NCBI RefSeq assembly: GCF_001650635.1
Contig: NZ_LWQU01000126.1
Span: 1-52,409, forward strand
Source: Magnetospirillum moscoviense
GTDB taxonomy: Bacteria > Pseudomonadota > Alphaproteobacteria > Rhodospirillales > Magnetospirillaceae
Direction: 5' to 3'
Length of the DNA stretch: 52,409 nucleotides
The notes beneath the pieces were generated by a model. The model was given only the letters and a program-made list of their open reading frames with translations, ran no database searches and had not been told where the DNA came from. Shown in pieces: positions 27,187 to 37,701 of this stretch. Position numbers and translations under genes: made by a program. The stretch's first letter is position 1. The number at the start of each line of letters is the position of its first letter.

Positions 27187-27259
27187 AACTCTAGTGCATT
27201 GATTTTACTGGATATGCCTTGGAGACACGGCGAAATTTCGGCAGAAAATGCCGGGCAGC

Positions 27260-28387
27260 CTAGAAAAGATGACCGCCCTTGGTGGCCTTGGTGCGCAAAT
27301 AGCCCTGATTATGGTCGTTGGCCGGAAAGACATGCGGCACCCGTTCGGCCACCACCACGCCGTGGGCGGCCAGGGCCTCGACCTTCAGCGGATTGTTGGT
27401 CAGCAGGCGGACCCGCTCGACACCCAGCAGCCGCAGCATCTGCGCCGCCGGCAGATAGATCCGTTCGTCATCGTCGAATCCCAGCTGCAGGTTGGCATCC
27501 AGGGTATCAAGCCCGTCATCTTGCAGCTGATAGGCGCGCAGCTTGTTGACCAGGCCGATGCCCCGGCCTTCCTGCGACAGGTACAGCAAGATGCCCGAGC
27601 CGGCCTGGGCGATCTCGGCGATGGCGCCGCGCAATTGGTCGCCGCAATCGCAGCGCAGCGACCCCAACAGGTCGCCGGTGAAGCATTCGGAATGCAGGCG
27701 GGCCAGCACCGGCTGGGCGGTATCGGGCTCGCCGATGATGATGGCGAGGTGCTCGATGCCGCCATCGGCCGGCCGGAAGGCGACGATGCGGGCGTTCTCG
27801 GCATCGACCAGCGGCACGCGGGCTTCCGACACCTTGCGCAGCGAGCGGGCCGCCGTTTGCTGGTATTCCTCGATGGCGGCGACGTCGACCACCACCACGC
27901 CCGACAGCAGCAAGGCGCCGGCGGTTGGCACCGCCACCAAGGTCGCCGGCAGCAGCCGGGCCAGCTTGGCCAGCGCCACCGAGGCCGCCGGAACCGAGCC
28001 GGCGGCGACCGGCTGCATGGTCAGCTTCGTCAAATCCGGCTGGGGAACGTCGCGGGCGACCGGATCGGCCAGCCAGGCGACGGTCAGGGGGTCGATGCCG
28101 GCAGGAAGATCGACCCGGGCGGCGGGCGCCGCAACATCGTGGCCCAGCACCGCAGCGCGGCGGTTGCTGAGAATCAGGCAGGGCCGGGTGCCGGCCAGGG
28201 TGGTCAGGTGCGCCAGACTGTCGGCCGTCGCCGCCTCGGCGGCCAGGGCATAGGCCACCCGGCTGTCGGCGCCGCGAACCGCCACCACCGCACCGCGCCG
28301 CAACTCGGCCACGGCGCGATCGACGGCGATCAGCGGCGGCGGCGGCGGCTGGTTGGGACCGGGGGAGACGTCAAGCGGCTTCGTCAT
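27260..28387 (-). CDS. ribA: GTP cyclohydrolase II with degenerate RibB-like N-terminal domain
   Basis: A 375-residue protein. The C-terminal domain (about 165-375) is a GTP cyclohydrolase II, which makes the first riboflavin intermediate. It has HSECFTGD and LRCDCG supplying the zinc cysteines, and YLSQEGRGIGL for the active site. The N-terminal 160 residues align with 3,4-dihydroxy-2-butanone 4-phosphate synthase (for example LRRGAVVAV and LAAEAATADSL), but the acidic DED-RENEGD catalytic segment reads ADSRVAYAL, so that activity is probably lost. The ATG at 28387 has AAGG upstream. A separate RibB would have to be encoded elsewhere. Confidence 0.85.
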   Translation of the reverse strand: MTKPLDVSPGPNQPPPPPLIAVDRAVAELRRGAVVAVRGADSRVAYALAAEAATADSLAHLTTLAGTRPCLILSNRRAAVLGHDVAAPAARVDLPAGIDPLTVAWLADPVARDVPQPDLTKLTMQPVAAGSVPAASVALAKLARLLPATLVAVPTAGALLLSGVVVVDVAAIEEYQQTAARSLRKVSEARVPLVDAENARIVAFRPADGGIEHLAIIIGEPDTAQPVLARLHSECFTGDLLGSLRCDCGDQLRGAIAEIAQAGSGILLYLSQEGRGIGLVNKLRAYQLQDDGLDTLDANLQLGFDDDERIYLPAAQMLRLLGVERVRLLTNNPLKVEALAAHGVVVAERVPHVFPANDHNQGYLRTKATKGGHLF

Positions 28388-28491
28388 GGGACCTTCACGG
28401 GGCTCGGGGCTGGCACCATAGCGGTTTTCCTCCGCCGGAAAAAGGTCCGCCGCCATTCCCGCCGGCCGTCTTTCGGTTTATATCTGGGCGG

Positions 28492-29052
28492 ATGAAGCCA
28501 ACACCCCTGATCTTGCTGATCGACGACGACGCCGTGGCGCGCGACACCCTGGCGGAGGTGCTGCGAAACGCCGGACATGCGGTGACCAGCACCGACGGCA
28601 CCGGTGTGCTGCCCCCGGCCGATCTGGTGGTTGCCGCGACCGCGCCGGCCGACGGCTCGCTGGCGTGGGTCGCGCTGACCAAGCCGGTGCGCGTGGCCCC
28701 GCTGCTGGCGGCGGTGACGGCGGCCCTTGCCCGGCGCCAGGCCTGCCGGGTCCGCTTCGGCGGGTGGTGCCTGGATGGCCCCGGCCGCGTGTTGGTGCAC
28801 CAGGACGGGCACAGGGTCCGCCTGACCGACAAGGAGGCCGCGATCTTGAGCTTGCTGGCCAGGGCCGACGGCGCCGTCGATCGCCAAACCCTGCTGACCG
28901 AGGTGTGGGGCTATGGCCGATCGGTGACCACCCATACACTGGAAACCCATATCTACCGCCTGCGCCGAAAGATCGAGGCCGATTCCGATGGCGCCGCCTT
29001 GCTGCTGACCGAGCCGGGCGGCTATCGTCTGATCCGGACGGAGGAAGCATGA
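28492..29052 (+). CDS. OmpR-type winged-helix regulator with a degenerate, shortened receiver
   Basis: A 186-residue response-regulator-like protein. The receiver opens normally (LILLIDDDAVA, acidic residues 11-13) and retains the Thr/Lys of LTKPVR (residue 64). However, the phospho-acceptor position reads DLVVAAT with Ala at about 49, and roughly 35-40 residues between it and the Lys are missing. The C-terminal OmpR winged helix (about 88-182, with DKEAAILSLLA, TTHTLETHIYRLRRKI and GGYRL) is intact. It probably binds DNA without phosphorylation. Its stop overlaps the next gene (ATGA). Targets are unknown. Confidence 0.85.
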   Translation: MKPTPLILLIDDDAVARDTLAEVLRNAGHAVTSTDGTGVLPPADLVVAATAPADGSLAWVALTKPVRVAPLLAAVTAALARRQACRVRFGGWCLDGPGRVLVHQDGHRVRLTDKEAAILSLLARADGAVDRQTLLTEVWGYGRSVTTHTLETHIYRLRRKIEADSDGAALLLTEPGGYRLIRTEEA

Positions 29053-29879
29053 AACCGGTCAGTACCATCGCCGAATTCGAGGGCCGGGCCGGGCCTGCCG
29101 CGCGCCTGCGTGCTGGTCTGCGCCGCGCCGCCTTGGCCGGATTGTCGCTGCTGCCCGGCCGCGGGCGCCGCGCCGCCTTGCGATTCCCGTATTACCACCA
29201 CGTCTTTGCCGACGAGCGGGCCGGCTTCGCCCGGCAATTGCGCTGGATGCGCCGCCACGGCGAGTTCCTGGGCTGGGACGATGCCATCGCCTTGATGCGC
29301 TCGGGCGATCCCATCGACGGGCGCTATTTCTGCCTGAGCTTCGACGACGGCTTCAGAAGCTGCGCCACCCATGCCCTGCCGATCCTGGTCGAGCACGGAG
29401 CGATGGCGGCCTTCTTCGTCGCCACCCGCTTCATCGGCACCGACCCCGAGCGCGACCGCGACCTGCTGCTGGGTTTCTATCCCGGCGAGACCCGGCTGAT
29501 GGAATTCATGAGCTGGGATGATTGCCGGGCCTTGCAAGATGCCGGCATGGTGGTGGGCTCGCATACCGATCGCCATGCCCGCCTGTCGGCGCTGGACGCA
29601 CGCGCGGTCGCGACCGAATTGACCGCTTCGAAGGCCCGCATCGAGGCCGAACTGGGCGGCCAATGCCGCCATTTCTGCTGCCCGTGGGGCCAGCCCGGCA
29701 CGACCTTCCTGCCCGAGCGCGACCCCAGGATTGCCGAGGAATGCGGCTATTCCTCGTTCGCGACCACCGTGCGCGGACCGACCCGGTCCGGTGATTCGCC
29801 CTTCTTCATCCGCCGCGACCATACCCTGGCCAACGACCCGGACTACCAATTGCGCACCTTCCTGCTGGAGCGAGGATGA
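29049..29879 (+). CDS. Polysaccharide deacetylase family protein (NodB domain)
   Basis: A 276-residue NodB-fold protein. It has the catalytic/metal Asp pair in LSFDDGF (D99, D100), the two metal His in GSHTDRHARL (H172, H176), and a FCCPWG motif 3. These hallmarks suggest an active metal-dependent N- or O-deacetylase on a glycan. No signal peptide is evident, so it may act on a cytoplasmic lipid-linked precursor. The ATG at 29049 overlaps the regulator's stop, and the stop overlaps the next start, so the three are one translational unit. Confidence 0.85.
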   Translation: MKPVSTIAEFEGRAGPAARLRAGLRRAALAGLSLLPGRGRRAALRFPYYHHVFADERAGFARQLRWMRRHGEFLGWDDAIALMRSGDPIDGRYFCLSFDDGFRSCATHALPILVEHGAMAAFFVATRFIGTDPERDRDLLLGFYPGETRLMEFMSWDDCRALQDAGMVVGSHTDRHARLSALDARAVATELTASKARIEAELGGQCRHFCCPWGQPGTTFLPERDPRIAEECGYSSFATTVRGPTRSGDSPFFIRRDHTLANDPDYQLRTFLLERG

Positions 29880-30958
29880 ACCGCGTCTTGCGCCCCGCCA
29901 CCCTGGCCGACGGAGCCGAGGCGACGGAATTGCTGCGCCGCCTTGGGCTGGTCATGCCGTCGGGCGAACAGGCCGTCGCCGCCCATTGGCGCCGCCTGTG
30001 GCTGGATAATCCGGCCTTGTCGCACGACGGCGCGGACCCCCTGCCCGGCTGGGTTCTGGAGGCCGATGGCCGCATGGTCGGCTTCTTCGCCAATTACGCC
30101 CAGACCTATTGGCAAGGCGACCAGCGCCTGACCGTGGCCATCGCCAGCCAATGGGGGGTGGAAAAACCCCATCGCGACGCCACCGGCCTGTTGTCCGACG
30201 CCTATTTCGCCCAGCCGAACGTCGATATGATCCTGGTCACCACCGGCATCAAGGCGACCGGGCGGCTGTTCCAGCGTTACGGCGGGCTGCCGGTGCCGCA
30301 GCCGGGCCTGGACCGCGTCCGCTTCTGGGTCACCGATGCCGGTGCTTTCCTGGCGGCAAGCCTGCGCAAGAAGGGCTGGCCGGGGGCCGGGCCAGCGCGC
30401 CATCTGCGCCTGCCGGTCGGCCTGACCTGGCCCGGCGCACCCCGGCGCGCCGTGACCGTGGACAGCACCGCGACCTTCGATTCCCGCTTCGACCGATTGT
30501 TCGCCGCCAAACGGCGGGAACGCCCGGACCAGCTGTTCGCCGACCGCACCGCGCCTTCCCTGGCCTGGCACGTCTTGCCCCATGCCGATCGCGACGGCTT
30601 GCGGGTCCTCGCCATCGACCGGCCGGGCGAGCTGGACGGTTATGCGATATTGATCAGGGATGATGCCAAGGCCATCGGCTTGACCCGCTGGCGGCTGGCC
30701 GACCTGCTGGTCCGCGAGGACGATCCCGCCATGGTCGCCGATCTGGTCGGCGCGGCCGTGCGCCTGGCCGCCGCCGAAGGGGCGGCTTTGCTGGAAGTGG
30801 GCGGGGTGGCCCAGCCGCTTCAGGCGACGATCATGGGGTTGGGCGGCCTGACCCGGCCGCTTCCCACCTGGCCGTGCTATTACCGGACGTGCACCGAGCA
30901 ATCCGATGTTGGGGCGTGGTATCTTACCGCTTATGACGGCGACACCGTCTTGTTCTAA
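29876..30958 (+). CDS. GNAT-like acyltransferase family protein
   Basis: A 360-residue protein that begins with a GNAT-type opening (LRPATLADGAEATELLRRLGL). It contains an IASQWGVEKPHRDATGLLSDAYF segment that resembles the acetyl-CoA-binding strand-helix of GNAT proteins, and a second, weaker half. This fits N-acetyl or aminoacyl transfer onto a sugar or lipid, but the family is not certain and the pyrophosphate loop is not canonical. Coupling to a deacetylase gene suggests the two act on the same glycan. Otherwise call it hypothetical. Confidence 0.6.
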   Translation: MNRVLRPATLADGAEATELLRRLGLVMPSGEQAVAAHWRRLWLDNPALSHDGADPLPGWVLEADGRMVGFFANYAQTYWQGDQRLTVAIASQWGVEKPHRDATGLLSDAYFAQPNVDMILVTTGIKATGRLFQRYGGLPVPQPGLDRVRFWVTDAGAFLAASLRKKGWPGAGPARHLRLPVGLTWPGAPRRAVTVDSTATFDSRFDRLFAAKRRERPDQLFADRTAPSLAWHVLPHADRDGLRVLAIDRPGELDGYAILIRDDAKAIGLTRWRLADLLVREDDPAMVADLVGAAVRLAAAEGAALLEVGGVAQPLQATIMGLGGLTRPLPTWPCYYRTCTEQSDVGAWYLTAYDGDTVLF

Positions 30959-30966
30959 GGATTTTC

Positions 30967-32520
30967 ATGCGTCTTTTCCTTTCGGCCGTGCTTGCGCATC
31001 CCACCCTGACCGGGGGACGATCCTTCGCCATCGCCGTGACCAGCCTGACCGTTATGGTGGTGCTTCCGATCCTCACGGTACCGGTGCCGCCGCTGACCGA
31101 CTTCGTCAATCACCTGGCCCGCATGGGGATTCTGGCCGACATCGGGACCAATAGCGCGCTGGCCCGCACCTATGCCATCGAATGGGCGGTGATCCCCAAT
31201 CTGATCATGGACGTGGTGGTGCCGCCGCTGGTCCATCACTTGGGCCTGCCGGGCGCCGGCCAAGTGTTCCTGACCATGATGGTCCTGCTGCTGGTCACCG
31301 GGCCGATGGCCATCCACCGCGCGCTGTGGGGGCGGTTCAGCCCCTGGCCGTTGCTGGCCTTCCCGCTGGTCTATAACGGCATCTTCCTGTACGGCCTGGT
31401 CAATTACCTGCTGGGCGTCGGCATCGCCCTGTGGGGGGTGGCGCTGTGGATCGCGCTTCGCGATCGCTCGGTCGCCCGGCGGGGCCTGGCCTCGGCGATC
31501 ATCGTGCTGGTGCTGTTTCTGTGCCACCTGTTCGCCGTCGGCCTGTACGGCCTGACCCTGCTGGCCTTCGAGCTTTGGCGCCTGGCCCAGCGGCGAAGCA
31601 CCTGGACCTGGCGCGACCTGGCCGCCTTCGCCCTGCCCTTCGTGCCGGTGATTCCGCTGATCCTGGCCAGCCCGACCCTGGGGCTGTCGAAGATGAATTT
31701 GTGGGAATCCCATGGCAAGCTGGACGGACTTTACCTGACGGTGCAGCTGTACCGCGACATGGTCGACATGGTGTTCGCCGCCATCCTGGTGGGGGCGACG
31801 GTATGGCTGGCCAAGCGCGACCTGTTGCGGCTGCATGGTGCCGGCTGGGTGCTGCTGGCCCTGGGCGGCGTGGTGTTCCTGGCGATGCCGCGTCAGTTGT
31901 TCGGTTCGTGGATCGCCGACCAGCGGCTGCCGGTGGCTTTGGTGTTCCTGACCATCGGGTTCGTTTCCCCCGAACTCAGGGGCCGGCTGTCGCGCGGCGC
32001 CTTCTATGCCTTCATCGCCGGCCTGACCCTGGCCCGGACCGTCGAGGTCCAGGCCAACTGGCTCGATCTGGCCGACATCACCGCCGACATGCGCGCCGCC
32101 GTCGGCCGGATGCCGCGCGGAGCCACCGTGCTGGTCGCCCATGCCGACGAACCGGCCGGCGGCATGGTGATGGAACAGGCGCTGAGTCACGCGCCGTCAT
32201 GGGCGGTCATCGATCGCGACGCGCTGATCTCGACCATCTTCGCGGTGCCGGGCAAGCAGGTGCTGGCGATCCGTCCCGAATTCGCCGATCTGGTCGATCG
32301 CGACGACGGCGACCCGCCCACCGTCAGCCAGCTGTTGGCCTCGGTCGATGGGCCGGTGCCGGGCGCCGCCCGTTTCTGGGATGCCTGGCCCGGCCGCTAT
32401 GACTTCGTCTACATCCTTTATACCCGGCCGGGTGCGGCCAACCCCGACCCCGACCATCTGCAGCCGGTGTTCGAGGGGCGCGGCTTCCAGCTTTACCGGA
32501 CCATGCCCGACCGGGATTGA
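30967..32520 (+). CDS. Polytopic membrane protein, GT-C-like
   Basis: A 517-residue protein with about nine hydrophobic helices from residue 20 to 350 and a soluble C-terminal domain of about 160 residues. The first extracellular loop carries PPLTDFVNHLARMG, the type of 'D-x-x-NH' segment seen in GT-C-like membrane proteins that handle polyprenyl-linked sugars. No confirmed family. It starts 8 nt after the GNAT-like gene and is likely co-transcribed with the regulator and deacetylase. The topology matches the membrane protein at 215-1912, though the sequences are not obviously alike. Confidence 0.55.
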   Translation: MRLFLSAVLAHPTLTGGRSFAIAVTSLTVMVVLPILTVPVPPLTDFVNHLARMGILADIGTNSALARTYAIEWAVIPNLIMDVVVPPLVHHLGLPGAGQVFLTMMVLLLVTGPMAIHRALWGRFSPWPLLAFPLVYNGIFLYGLVNYLLGVGIALWGVALWIALRDRSVARRGLASAIIVLVLFLCHLFAVGLYGLTLLAFELWRLAQRRSTWTWRDLAAFALPFVPVIPLILASPTLGLSKMNLWESHGKLDGLYLTVQLYRDMVDMVFAAILVGATVWLAKRDLLRLHGAGWVLLALGGVVFLAMPRQLFGSWIADQRLPVALVFLTIGFVSPELRGRLSRGAFYAFIAGLTLARTVEVQANWLDLADITADMRAAVGRMPRGATVLVAHADEPAGGMVMEQALSHAPSWAVIDRDALISTIFAVPGKQVLAIRPEFADLVDRDDGDPPTVSQLLASVDGPVPGAARFWDAWPGRYDFVYILYTRPGAANPDPDHLQPVFEGRGFQLYRTMPDRD

Positions 32521-32526
32521 TCCCGG
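32511..32526. terminator. Palindrome between convergent genes
   Basis: CCGGGAT-TG-ATCCCGG spans the stop codon of the membrane-protein gene and sits 13 bp ahead of the convergent YchJ stop. The stem is 6-7 bp with no T-run, so termination is only possible. Confidence 0.3.
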
Positions 32527-32539
32527 CCGGGCCGCCGGA

Positions 32540-33025
32540 TCAGGCGCCGCAGCACTTCTTGAATTTCTGGCCCGAACCGCACGGACAGGGATCGTTGCGG
32601 CCGACCTTGTTGGCGACCACCCGCTGGGGCGGGCGCGGATTCATCACACCATCGACATAGAGCCAGCGGCCCTCGACAATGCGAAACGAGCCCAGCTCGT
32701 GATGGACATAGGGCTTGCCGCCGGCGGTATAGCGAGCGACGAACTCGACATGGCCCTTCTCGCCGGTCTCGTCGATACCGCTCGAGCGGATCTCCAGACC
32801 CTGCCAGCGGGCCGCCTCGACCAGCGCCTCGGTTTCCTTGGGGTCGTAATCGACCAGCGCCTCGGGGGCCAGGGTGGTGCCAAGGTAAGCGACGTCGCCC
32901 TTGACGAAGGCGCTGTAGCGCGAGCGCATCAGGGCTTCCGGGCTGGGGGCGGGTTGGCCGGCCAGCAAAGGGGCGCAGCAATCGTCGAAGCCGCGGCCCG
33001 AGCCGCAGGGGCATGCAGAGGTCAT
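32540..33025 (-). CDS. YchJ family protein with two SEC-C zinc motifs
   Basis: A 161-residue protein of the YchJ family. It begins with a SEC-C zinc motif ([13 protein letters not shown], residues 5-17) and ends with a second one ([13 protein letters not shown]). Between them is an NTF2-like domain with [12 protein letters not shown] and HVEFVARY. It binds zinc through the two Cys clusters, but its molecular role is unknown. It lies 22 bp downstream of the small membrane protein gene in the same direction. Confidence 0.85.
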   Translation of the reverse strand: MTSACPCGSGRGFDDCCAPLLAGQPAPSPEALMRSRYSAFVKGDVAYLGTTLAPEALVDYDPKETEALVEAARWQGLEIRSSGIDETGEKGHVEFVARYTAGGKPYVHHELGSFRIVEGRWLYVDGVMNPRPPQRVVANKVGRNDPCPCGSGQKFKKCCGA

Positions 33026-33047
33026 GTGAATTCCCGGAGTTGGCGGA

Positions 33048-33395
33048 TCAGAACTCGATCAGATTGGAAAACATGAAGATACCCAGGACGGCCGCCACAT
33101 AGAAGGCGCCGCCCAGGCCGAGAAGGAACAGCACATTGCCGGCCGTGCGCAAGGGAAACATGCGCATCTCGCGGCTGACCCGCTCACCCGAGCGCTTTTC
33201 CATGCCGCCGACCACGGTGATGAAGTAGCGGTTGGAAAACAGCGGGAAGGTCAGGCGGATATTGATGGGGTGCCGACGCCAGCTGGCCGGCTTGATGGCC
33301 TGGTAAAGGGCGGCCCGCTGTTCCTCGGTGAAGCTGCGCACGACGTCGGGGGGTACCCGGTCGAGCAGCATTTCCAATCCACCATCTTCCGCCAT
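33048..33395 (-). CDS. Conserved hypothetical inner-membrane protein
   Basis: A 115-residue protein. The first 80 residues are soluble, with basic and aromatic patches (for example [18 protein letters not shown] and RYFITVVGG), then a C-terminal hydrophobic segment (about 85-110) that should be one membrane helix. No known family was recognised. It lies between the PBP1A and YchJ genes on the same strand, 103 bp downstream of PBP1A, so it may share its transcript. Confidence 0.6.
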   Translation of the reverse strand: MAEDGGLEMLLDRVPPDVVRSFTEEQRAALYQAIKPASWRRHPINIRLTFPLFSNRYFITVVGGMEKRSGERVSREMRMFPLRTAGNVLFLLGLGGAFYVAAVLGIFMFSNLIEF

Positions 33396-33498
33396 GCCCA
33401 GCCTCCACCCCTGATGATCGGGTGCGATCCCTTGGCCGGCAGTTTAGACCCGAACCCAAGGCGGTGTCGATGGGCAGAATCGGGGGCGGATCAGCGGG

Positions 33499-35571
<2,073 letters not shown>

Positions 35572-35660
35572 GACGCGGTTCTACCCCCTGGCACGCCGGG
35601 ACGGAAGGGGTTAAACTTGCAGCCCTTGGCATTCTTTAGCCGGCATTTTCGAGGACGATC

Positions 35661-35861
35661 ATGGAAACCCTGGCGGTCACCATTCCCACCGAGTTGAAGG
35701 AACGCCTGGAGAAGCTCGCCGCGGAAACCGGCAAGAGCCTGGACGAGTGCCTGACCCTGGCGGTGGCCGAATTCGTTGCCAATTGGGAGATCCATCTGGG
35801 CGACATGCACCAGATCGACGAGCACGAAGCCCGCGCCGTCCTGAAGGCGGCCAACGACTGA
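35661..35861 (+). CDS. Ribbon-helix-helix (CopG-like) small DNA-binding protein
   Basis: A 66-residue protein beginning METLAVTIPTELKERLEKLA, a beta strand and helix pattern of the ribbon-helix-helix fold, then TGKSLDECLTLAVAEFV. The last 22 residues (WEIHLGDMHQIDEHEARA) form an acidic tail. CopG-like proteins are often antitoxins or autoregulators, but no toxin gene is adjacent: the neighbours are PBP1A and a convergent metallophosphoesterase. GAGG precedes the ATG. The likely target is unknown. Confidence 0.75.
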   Translation: METLAVTIPTELKERLEKLAAETGKSLDECLTLAVAEFVANWEIHLGDMHQIDEHEARAVLKAAND

Positions 35862-35865
35862 ACCG

Positions 35866-36624
35866 TTACAGCTCGAGGATCAACGGCCGGAAGTTCTCAT
35901 TCTCGGGGGCGCCGCGCTGGCGGCTGACGATGCGGGTCGGGCCTTCGACGTAATCGCAATCCCAATGGGAATGGCCGTGCACCCACAGATCCGGGCCGTG
36001 CGCGGCGATGATGTCGTCCAACCCCGACACCGAGCAGGTGGTCGGCACGTGATCGGGGCGCGGCGCCTTCAGGCCCTTGGCCGACGGCAGATGATGGGTG
36101 ACCACCAGGGTCGGGCCGTCATGGGGCCGGGCCAGTTCGGCCCGCAGAAAGGCCGCCGAGGTTTGGTTCCACGCCAGCACCTGCGAAGCGGTCAGCGTCA
36201 CGCCGTTGGCGCCGCGACCGTTCTTGTAGTCCGGCATGCCGGACTGCGCCCTTTCCATCGTCCCGGCAACGTCGCCGGTCAGGGCGTAATCGGTCCACAG
36301 GGTGCAGCCCAGCACCCGCAGAGTGCGGCCATCGATGCGAAATTCGGCGGTTTCATCTTGCAGGAAGCGTAAACCCGCAACCCGGCCGGTGAGGCGGCGC
36401 AGCTCGGCGATGGGGTCGGCGCCGGCGACATGGTGCCAATATTCGCGGTTGCCGGCGACATAGACCGCCGGGTGAGCCCGCAGATGGTCGGCGATCCACA
36501 AGGCGCCCTCGACGCCCCAGCCGATATCGCCGGCCAGGACCACCAGGTCGGCCTCGATCGGCGGCATGGTCCACGGGCCCTTTTCGACGTGCAGGTCGGA
36601 CAAAATGGCAAGGCGGATGGTCAT
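35866..36624 (-). CDS. Calcineurin-like metallophosphoesterase
   Basis: A 252-residue protein with the two-metal phosphoesterase fold. Metal ligands appear as SDLH near residue 10, AGDIGW near 33, GNREYWHH near 58, THHLPSAKG and GHSHWDCDY near the C-terminus. The usual GNHE/D is GNRE, a mild variation. It could hydrolyse phosphodiesters or nucleotides, but the substrate is not predictable. It lies 42 bp downstream of the thioesterase gene, which follows the XGPRT gene, so the three may be one transcript. Confidence 0.85.
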   Translation of the reverse strand: MTIRLAILSDLHVEKGPWTMPPIEADLVVLAGDIGWGVEGALWIADHLRAHPAVYVAGNREYWHHVAGADPIAELRRLTGRVAGLRFLQDETAEFRIDGRTLRVLGCTLWTDYALTGDVAGTMERAQSGMPDYKNGRGANGVTLTASQVLAWNQTSAAFLRAELARPHDGPTLVVTHHLPSAKGLKAPRPDHVPTTCSVSGLDDIIAAHGPDLWVHGHSHWDCDYVEGPTRIVSRQRGAPENENFRPLILEL

Positions 36625-36666
36625 GTCCGCACATTAGAGGAAAATAATAAGCCCGTCACCCGCTTG

Positions 36667-37092
36667 TTAGGGTTGGCGGGTCGCCCGCTCATAGGCCTCG
36701 GCCCGCTCGCGCAGGGCATCGGGAATGGGGATGGCCTTGGCCTGCCTGAAGTCGGTGATGCACACCACGTACTTGGCGGCGAAGTGCTGATCGCCGGTCG
36801 GTCCATGCCCGTCGATCAAGAAGGTGATCGAGGCGCTGCCCAGGCGTTCGATGCGCACCGACACCGTCAGTTCAAGGTCGGGGGCCATCGGGCGGATGAA
36901 GTCGCATTCGACATGCACCATCGGCGAGCCGGTGCCCGAGGCGATCATCTGCATCCATGCCGAGCCCAGGATGTCGCGGTACCACCCTTCCAGCGTCTCG
37001 TTGCAATAGTCGAAGACTCGGGGGGTATAAAGGATGCCGGCGGGATCGCAATCGCCCCAGGCGACGCGGTGCTGACGGACGTACAGGGACAT
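36667..37092 (-). CDS. Acyl-CoA thioesterase, 4HBT hotdog fold
   Basis: A 141-residue hotdog-fold protein. WGDCDPAGILYTPRVFDY near residues 12-29 carries the catalytic Asp typical of 4-hydroxybenzoyl-CoA-type (YbgC-like) thioesterases, which hydrolyse acyl-CoA. A VECDFIRPMAPDLEL strand follows. Length is normal for the family. The substrate range is unknown. It sits between the xanthine phosphoribosyltransferase and phosphoesterase genes. Confidence 0.88.
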   Translation of the reverse strand: MSLYVRQHRVAWGDCDPAGILYTPRVFDYCNETLEGWYRDILGSAWMQMIASGTGSPMVHVECDFIRPMAPDLELTVSVRIERLGSASITFLIDGHGPTGDQHFAAKYVVCITDFRQAKAIPIPDALRERAEAYERATRQP

Positions 37093-37152
37093 GACCGGCC
37101 TCGGCTTAAATTGGTACCAGGATACCGATTATGGCCGGCGGGGCTTTGGCAA

Positions 37153-37596
37153 TCAAGCCTGGGCCGGCCTGGCTTCCCACGGAAACACCACCCAGGTCGA
37201 TTGGGGCAGCGCCGCCAGCGCGGTATCCAGGGTATCGGCCCCGGCCGGCTTGGCGTAGATGGCCGCCAGATGCGCCCCGGGCAGCATGGCGCGGATGGCC
37301 CGCGCGGTGGCGCCGCTATCGACCAGATCGTCGATGACCAGCCAGCCGGTCCCGTCACCCGAGACGGCCTTCAGCACGTCCAGCTCGCCCTGGGCGCGGT
37401 CGTCGTAGCTGGACACGCACACCGTCTCGATCAGACGCAGATCCAGCTCGGTGGCGATGATCGCCGCCGGGATCATGCCGCCGCGGGTCACGGCGAAAAT
37501 TCCGGCGAACGGTCCCTTGGCGCGCAGCATTTCGGCCAGCGCCACCGCGTCGCGGTGCAATTGGTCCCAGGTCAGGGTCAGGGTGGTCGCATTCAT
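37153..37596 (-). CDS. gpt: Xanthine phosphoribosyltransferase (Gpt-like)
   Basis: A 147-residue type I phosphoribosyltransferase that joins xanthine or guanine to PRPP in purine salvage. The PRPP-binding motif is WLVIDDLVDSGATARA near residues 85-100. GIFAVTRGGMIPAAIIA near 32-48 fits the flexible-loop region, and WVVFPWE near the C-terminus is the purine-binding hood of XGPRT. Length fits the bacterial family. The ATG at 37596 is supported because upstream codons lie outside the family's N-terminus. Hypoxanthine use cannot be excluded. Confidence 0.88.
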   Translation of the reverse strand: MNATTLTLTWDQLHRDAVALAEMLRAKGPFAGIFAVTRGGMIPAAIIATELDLRLIETVCVSSYDDRAQGELDVLKAVSGDGTGWLVIDDLVDSGATARAIRAMLPGAHLAAIYAKPAGADTLDTALAALPQSTWVVFPWEARPAQA

Positions 37597-37701
37597 GGCT
37601 CGGTGTGCCACGAATGGCCCGGCAATGGCAAGCTCTGGACGGGACAGAATGGTTGACGCAATATTGAGCGGCCGAACACCCGCAGAGCGGATCCCTTCTG
37701 A

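Noticed and set aside
27239..27253. Small hairpin (CGGCA/TGCCG) downstream of ribA
   Set aside because: The stem is only 5 bp and no T-run follows, so it is not a convincing terminator.
28388..28491. FMN riboswitch upstream of ribA
   Set aside because: The 104-bp divergent region is too short for the conserved RFN fold and none of its conserved segments were seen.
35661..35861. Toxin-antitoxin pair for the ribbon-helix-helix gene
   Set aside because: No toxin-like gene is adjacent; the next gene is convergent and encodes a metallophosphoesterase.
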